Shown: positions 60,723-64,000 of the stretch, in pieces | How positions within the stretch are numbered: the first letter of the stretch is position 1 | How the letters are laid out: every line of letters begins with the position of its first letter | DNA from: Pseudomonadota bacterium | GTDB lineage: Bacteria > Pseudomonadota > Gammaproteobacteria > Steroidobacterales > Steroidobacteraceae | Length of the DNA: 64,000 nt | Reading direction: 5' to 3' | Assembly (NCBI GenBank): GCA_018240525.1 | Contig: JAFEFN010000013.1 | Span: forward strand, 930,001-994,000 | Translations under genes and position numbers: made by a program | Notes under the pieces: generated by a model | What the model saw: the letters and a program-made list of their open reading frames with translations, nothing else | What the model was told of the DNA's origin: nothing | The model's database searches: none

Positions 60723-62956
60723 GCCCGTTCTCTCCTTAACTGATCGCGCCGCTCGCGTACGCCGCCGGCCGCCGAGCGCGTGCTGTCTTTCACCGGCAGC
60801 ACGACGCGCACGCGTGCCCCGCCCTCGGGCCGGTTGTCGGCATCGATCCGGCCGCCGTGTTCCTCGACGATCTTCTTCACGATGGCGAGGCCGAGGCCGG
60901 TCCCCTTCGGCTTGCTGGTGACGTAGGGGTCGAAGACCCGGCCCAGCAGCTCCCGCGGGAATCCCGGTCCATTGTCACACACGCTCACCACGACGTACTC
61001 GGCATCGCCGCTCGACTCGCTGCGCGTACTGACCTCCATCCGCGCAGAGCCAACCCCATCAAGCGCTTCCAGTGCGTTGGTCAGGAGGTTGTTGAGGATC
61101 TGGCGCACCCGGCCGCGGTCGGCCTCGATGCTGCCGACGTCCGCGCCAAGGTCCAGCTGGATCTGCGCGCGCGGGTCCTGCGCGCGGTACAGGTCGGCCA
61201 CCTCGGTGACCAGGTGATTGACGTCGAAGCGGCTGATCTGCATCTCGGGGGCGCGCGCGTACTCGCTGAAGGCGTTCACCATCTGCTGCATGGTCTCCAC
61301 CTGCTGCACGATGGTGCGCGTGCCGCGCTCGAGGATGTCGGCGTCCTTCTCGTTCATGCCCGTGGACAGGCGCCGGCGCATGCGCTCGGCCGAGAGCTGG
61401 ATCGGGGTGAGCGGGTTCTTGATCTCGTGCGCCAGGCGCCGCGCCACCTCGCCCCAGGCGGCATCGCGCTGCGCCTGCAGCAGCGCGGTGATGTCGTCGA
61501 ACACGATGACGAAGCCGACGTCGCTCCCCTCCCCCGGCAGCGCCGTGCAGGCGCACATGAGCGTGCGCCGCCCGCCGGAGCCATCCAGGTCCAGCTGCTC
61601 GCGCCACTCCTCGCGCCCGGCGGCAAAGCGCACGGCGAGCGCGGCCACGAACTGGCCGAGCCGCTCGTTGCCGGCGGCCAGCTCGGGGAGCGCGCGGCCG
61701 GTGGCCGCCGACAGGTCGGTGCCGAGGATGGCGCCGGCGGCCTCGTTGGCGGTGCGCACCGTGAGCGTGCGGTCGATGGCCAGCACCCCGGTGGACAGGC
61801 GCGCCAGGATGATGGCGAGGCGTTGCCGCTCGCGCTCCACCGCCTGCTGGCTCTGCGTGGTCTCGGCGCGGGCGCGCCGCAGGCGCTTGGTCATGTCGTT
61901 GAAGGAGTGCACCAGGAAGCCCATCTCGTCGCGCGATGGCAGCGGCAGGCGCGTGGCGAAGTCCCCCTTGCCGACCGCCCGCGTGCCCTCGATCAGGTCC
62001 TGCACCGGTCGCACCAGGCGCTGCGCGGAGTAGATGGCGCCGTAGATCGCCGCCAGCATCGCCAGCAGCACCACCAGGGTGAGCGTCACGCGGAAGGATG
62101 CCTTGAGCGGCTCGCGGATCGCGGCGAGGTTGCCGTACTGGTTGTAGGTGGCCTGCACCGCCTCGGACAGCGCCGCCAGCTGCGCCGGCACCGGATAGAT
62201 GGCCACCACGAAGCGCGCCCCGCGGGCGCTCGGGCGCGGCAGCACCGCGGCGGTGCGGATGACGTAGCGCCCGCCGCTCTGGGGCTCGAGGCTGACGTAC
62301 GGCAGGCGCTGCTCCATCTGCCGCAGCAGGTCCGGCGGGGGCTGCGAGGGCAGGTTCTCGAAGGCGTTCTCGAGGCTCGCGCCGAGGATGCGCCCGTGCA
62401 CGCCGAACACGGAGATCTCCAGCGCCTGGCTGGCGCGGCGCTGCGTGTCGAGGCTCTCCTGCAGGTGCTCGGCATCGGCTTCGGCCAGCTCCTCGGCGAA
62501 GGCCACGGTGCGCGTGGAGTACTCGCGCATGCGCAGTTCGAGCGCCGAGCGCGACAGGTCCAGGGCGTCGTTGAGGCCCTGCTTCACCTCCACGGTGAAC
62601 CAGCTGTCGATGCCGCGGTTGATGAACTCGAGCGAGGACATGTACACGATCAGGAGCGGCGCGATCACCAGCGCGCCGAAGATCACCACCGTGCGCGCGG
62701 TCAGGCGCGAGCCGGGCACGTGCGCGCGGTAGTCGCGCACCAGGCGCCACAGCTTGTGCGCCAGCAGCACGCTCAGGGCGAGCACCCCGCACAGGTCGAT
62801 CGCCAGGATCCACAGCTGCAGGCGGCCGAACTCGGAGGAGTTCTGCACGCTCTTGGCGAGCAGCAGGAAGGCGCCGCCGCCGATCACCACCCACAGGAAC
62901 GCCTGGCCGACCGCGATCCAGCGGAAGCCGCGGTTGGCCTGGCGCTCCTGCCTCAT
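60719..62956 (-). CDS. ntrY: NtrY-like sensor histidine kinase
   Basis: 745 residues from ATG at 62956, which overlaps the DUF4390 stop as ATGA. Order: three membrane helices near 12-110, a periplasmic sensor segment (about 115-285), a fourth helix, HAMP (QRLVRPVQDLIEGTRAVGKGDFATRLPL), PAS (about 385-480), the H-box RRLAHEIKNPLTPIQLSAERM, and an ATPase domain with DNGPGFP and GTGLGLAIVKKIVEEHGG. It phosphorylates NtrX. The pair answers nitrogen or redox state in other proteobacteria. It overlaps ntrX by four bases. Confidence 0.93.
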   Translation of the reverse strand: MRQERQANRGFRWIAVGQAFLWVVIGGGAFLLLAKSVQNSSEFGRLQLWILAIDLCGVLALSVLLAHKLWRLVRDYRAHVPGSRLTARTVVIFGALVIAPLLIVYMSSLEFINRGIDSWFTVEVKQGLNDALDLSRSALELRMREYSTRTVAFAEELAEADAEHLQESLDTQRRASQALEISVFGVHGRILGASLENAFENLPSQPPPDLLRQMEQRLPYVSLEPQSGGRYVIRTAAVLPRPSARGARFVVAIYPVPAQLAALSEAVQATYNQYGNLAAIREPLKASFRVTLTLVVLLAMLAAIYGAIYSAQRLVRPVQDLIEGTRAVGKGDFATRLPLPSRDEMGFLVHSFNDMTKRLRRARAETTQSQQAVERERQRLAIILARLSTGVLAIDRTLTVRTANEAAGAILGTDLSAATGRALPELAAGNERLGQFVAALAVRFAAGREEWREQLDLDGSGGRRTLMCACTALPGEGSDVGFVIVFDDITALLQAQRDAAWGEVARRLAHEIKNPLTPIQLSAERMRRRLSTGMNEKDADILERGTRTIVQQVETMQQMVNAFSEYARAPEMQISRFDVNHLVTEVADLYRAQDPRAQIQLDLGADVGSIEADRGRVRQILNNLLTNALEALDGVGSARMEVSTRSESSGDAEYVVVSVCDNGPGFPRELLGRVFDPYVTSKPKGTGLGLAIVKKIVEEHGGRIDADNRPEGGARVRVVLPVKDSTRSAAGGVRERRDQLRRERA

Positions 62957-63549
62957 ACCGGGAGCGTCCAGGTGTACCACTCCGAGACGCGCGCCCAGTC
63001 ATCGGTCCAGAACAGGATCGCGCGCATGGCCGAGGGCAGGTTGCCGCGCCGCACCCCGGCGCGCACGCTGATGGTGTAGTTGCCGTTGTCGAGCTGCGGC
63101 TCGACGACGATCGGCCAGGCGTCCACCTTGCCCAGGAAGTCCAGGGCATCGTCGAGCGTGGCGAAGGTGGTCTGGTCGCCGTTCTTGGTGTCGCGCACCA
63201 CGTAGCGGTCGCTGACGGCGTGGTAGGTGAGCTCGCGCCGCAGCGTCAGGTCGACGACGGCGGCGCTGAACCACAGGTGGCGATCGCGCTCCACGCGCGC
63301 ATCCAGGTCGAAGGTGAGCGTGATGCCGTCGCGCAGTGCATCGCGGATGGCGGCGCTCTCCGGGTATTCCACGCGCGCGTGCAGCAGGAACACCCCCTTG
63401 TCGATGTTGACGTAGGCCGAGCGCACCTCCAGCACCCCGTCCAGGGCGGCCGCGCGGGCCAGGCCGCACGTCCCCAGGGCGAGCAGCCACAGCAGGATCA
63501 GCCGCAGGGGGCGGCGGGCGGTCAGGGCAGTTGTATCGGCGCGTGGCAT
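62953..63549 (-). CDS. DUF4390 exported protein
   Basis: 198 residues from ATG at 63549, with CAGGG 6 bases upstream. A signal segment (PLRLILLWLLALGTCGLARAA) precedes a beta-rich domain, with LEVRSAYVNIDKGVFLLHARVEYP, VVDLTLRRELTYHAVSDRYVVRD and the ending ILFWTDDWARVSEWYTWTLPV, all typical of DUF4390. The gene is regularly found between rsmB and ntrY in gammaproteobacteria. It may feed an envelope or redox signal to NtrY, but the function is unproven. Confidence 0.9.
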   Translation of the reverse strand: MPRADTTALTARRPLRLILLWLLALGTCGLARAAALDGVLEVRSAYVNIDKGVFLLHARVEYPESAAIRDALRDGITLTFDLDARVERDRHLWFSAAVVDLTLRRELTYHAVSDRYVVRDTKNGDQTTFATLDDALDFLGKVDAWPIVVEPQLDNGNYTISVRAGVRRGNLPSAMRAILFWTDDWARVSEWYTWTLPV

Positions 63550-63571
63550 GAATCCCTGCGACGGCAGGCGT

Positions 63572-64000
63572 TCAGCTTCCAGCCGTTGTCTTTTCGAGAC
63601 AAGCATAATAGAAGCCGTCCGTCCCCGCCTGCCCGCCGGGCAGGAGCTGCACGCCGATGGCGCGCCCGACCGCCCCGGGCGCGAGCGCCGCCGCCGGCGG
63701 CATCGGCGCCACGGAAAGGCCCGGCTCACGCTCGAGCAGTCGCTCGATCACCGCCTCGTTTTCCGCCGGGAGGACCGAACAGGTGCAATAGACCAGCCGG
63801 CCGCCCGGTGCCAGCCGCGCCGCGGCGGTGCGCAGGATCTGCAGCTGCTCGGCGGCGAAGGCGGGGATGTCGCCCGGGCGGCGCAGCAGCTTGATGTCCG
63901 GGTGGCGGCGGATCACCCCGGTCGAGGAGCACGGTGCATCGACCAGGATCCGGTCGAAGGGCGGCTCGCCGGAGAAAGCCGCCGGGTCGCGCAGGTCCGT
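63572..64000 (-). CDS. rsmB: 16S rRNA m5C967 methyltransferase, C-terminal part (window-edge partial)
   Basis: The last 142 residues lie in the window; the gene continues past the right edge. The catalytic motif ILVDAPCSSTGVIRRHPDIK includes the PC Cys, and the second conserved Cys occurs in LVYCTCSVLPAENEAVIERLL. These are the two Cys used by RsmB/Sun enzymes to methylate cytosine 967 of 16S rRNA. The ending (DGFYYACLEK) matches the family. It leads the rsmB - DUF4390 - ntrY - ntrX cluster. Confidence 0.95.
   Translation of the reverse strand, partial: TDLRDPAAFSGEPPFDRILVDAPCSSTGVIRRHPDIKLLRRPGDIPAFAAEQLQILRTAAARLAPGGRLVYCTCSVLPAENEAVIERLLEREPGLSVAPMPPAAALAPGAVGRAIGVQLLPGGQAGTDGFYYACLEKTTAGS

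Overview
The window is very GC-rich (roughly 70 % by eye), gene-dense DNA that looks like a chromosome of a gammaproteobacterium. The lineage call is inference. It rests on the order rsmB - DUF4390 - ntrY - ntrX at the right end, the order priA - argS - SPOR gene, a proteobacterial-type gshA, a cbpA/cbpM pair and a three-subunit pntAA-pntAB-pntB transhydrogenase. The S46 dipeptidyl peptidase, large TonB receptor and bactofilin suggest something near Steroidobacterales, Nevskiales or Xanthomonadales. No prophage, insertion sequence, CRISPR array, tRNA or rRNA was seen. Most of the window is core and metabolic chromosome.

Left part (1-14.3 kb): the start of an outer-membrane beta-barrel gene, a divergent pair of SnoaL-like paralogs, the gltB-gltD glutamate synthase operon, a GNAT acetyltransferase, an HtrA-like protease without signal peptide divergent from a KefB/C-type antiporter (with a translationally coupled DUF924 gene), the cbpA-cbpM co-chaperone pair, and a GcvA-type LysR regulator. 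A 640-base gene-free gap follows (14287-14926). It is the most unusual part of the window. On the minus strand it holds a consensus sigma-54 promoter 12 bases ahead of a short two-hairpin RNA that ends in a T7 terminator. On the plus strand it holds a candidate promoter, a 20-codon ORF and two long hairpins with an identical 14-base apex.

Middle part (14.9-41 kb): a SPOR lipoprotein divergent from a bactofilin; a membrane-anchored receiver-domain protein with an alpha/beta hydrolase; a glycosyltransferase; a PAP2 phosphatase; a YadG/YadH-type ABC exporter coupled to an ATP-grasp enzyme; a membrane diguanylate cyclase with a small upstream protein; gshA; a DUF962 protein; a thiolase divergent from a dienelactone hydrolase-gabD pair; a VOC protein; a DPP7-like S46 peptidase; two yceI genes around cytochrome b561; a cupin; and convergent genes for an acetyl-CoA hydrolase/transferase and an acetyl-CoA synthetase with a histone-H1-like tail.

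Right part (41-64 kb): a TonB-dependent receptor with a clear terminator, a flap-type 5'-3' exonuclease, an HNH endonuclease, pntAA-pntAB-pntB, a Tat-exported FAD oxidase with a cyclophilin, an ECF sigma factor - DUF3619 - small protein - DUF3106 operon, priA, argS with two FtsN-like membrane genes, DUF2059, TfoX, and the rsmB - DUF4390 - ntrY - ntrX operon. The NtrX-like regulator lacks the residues needed to activate sigma-54.
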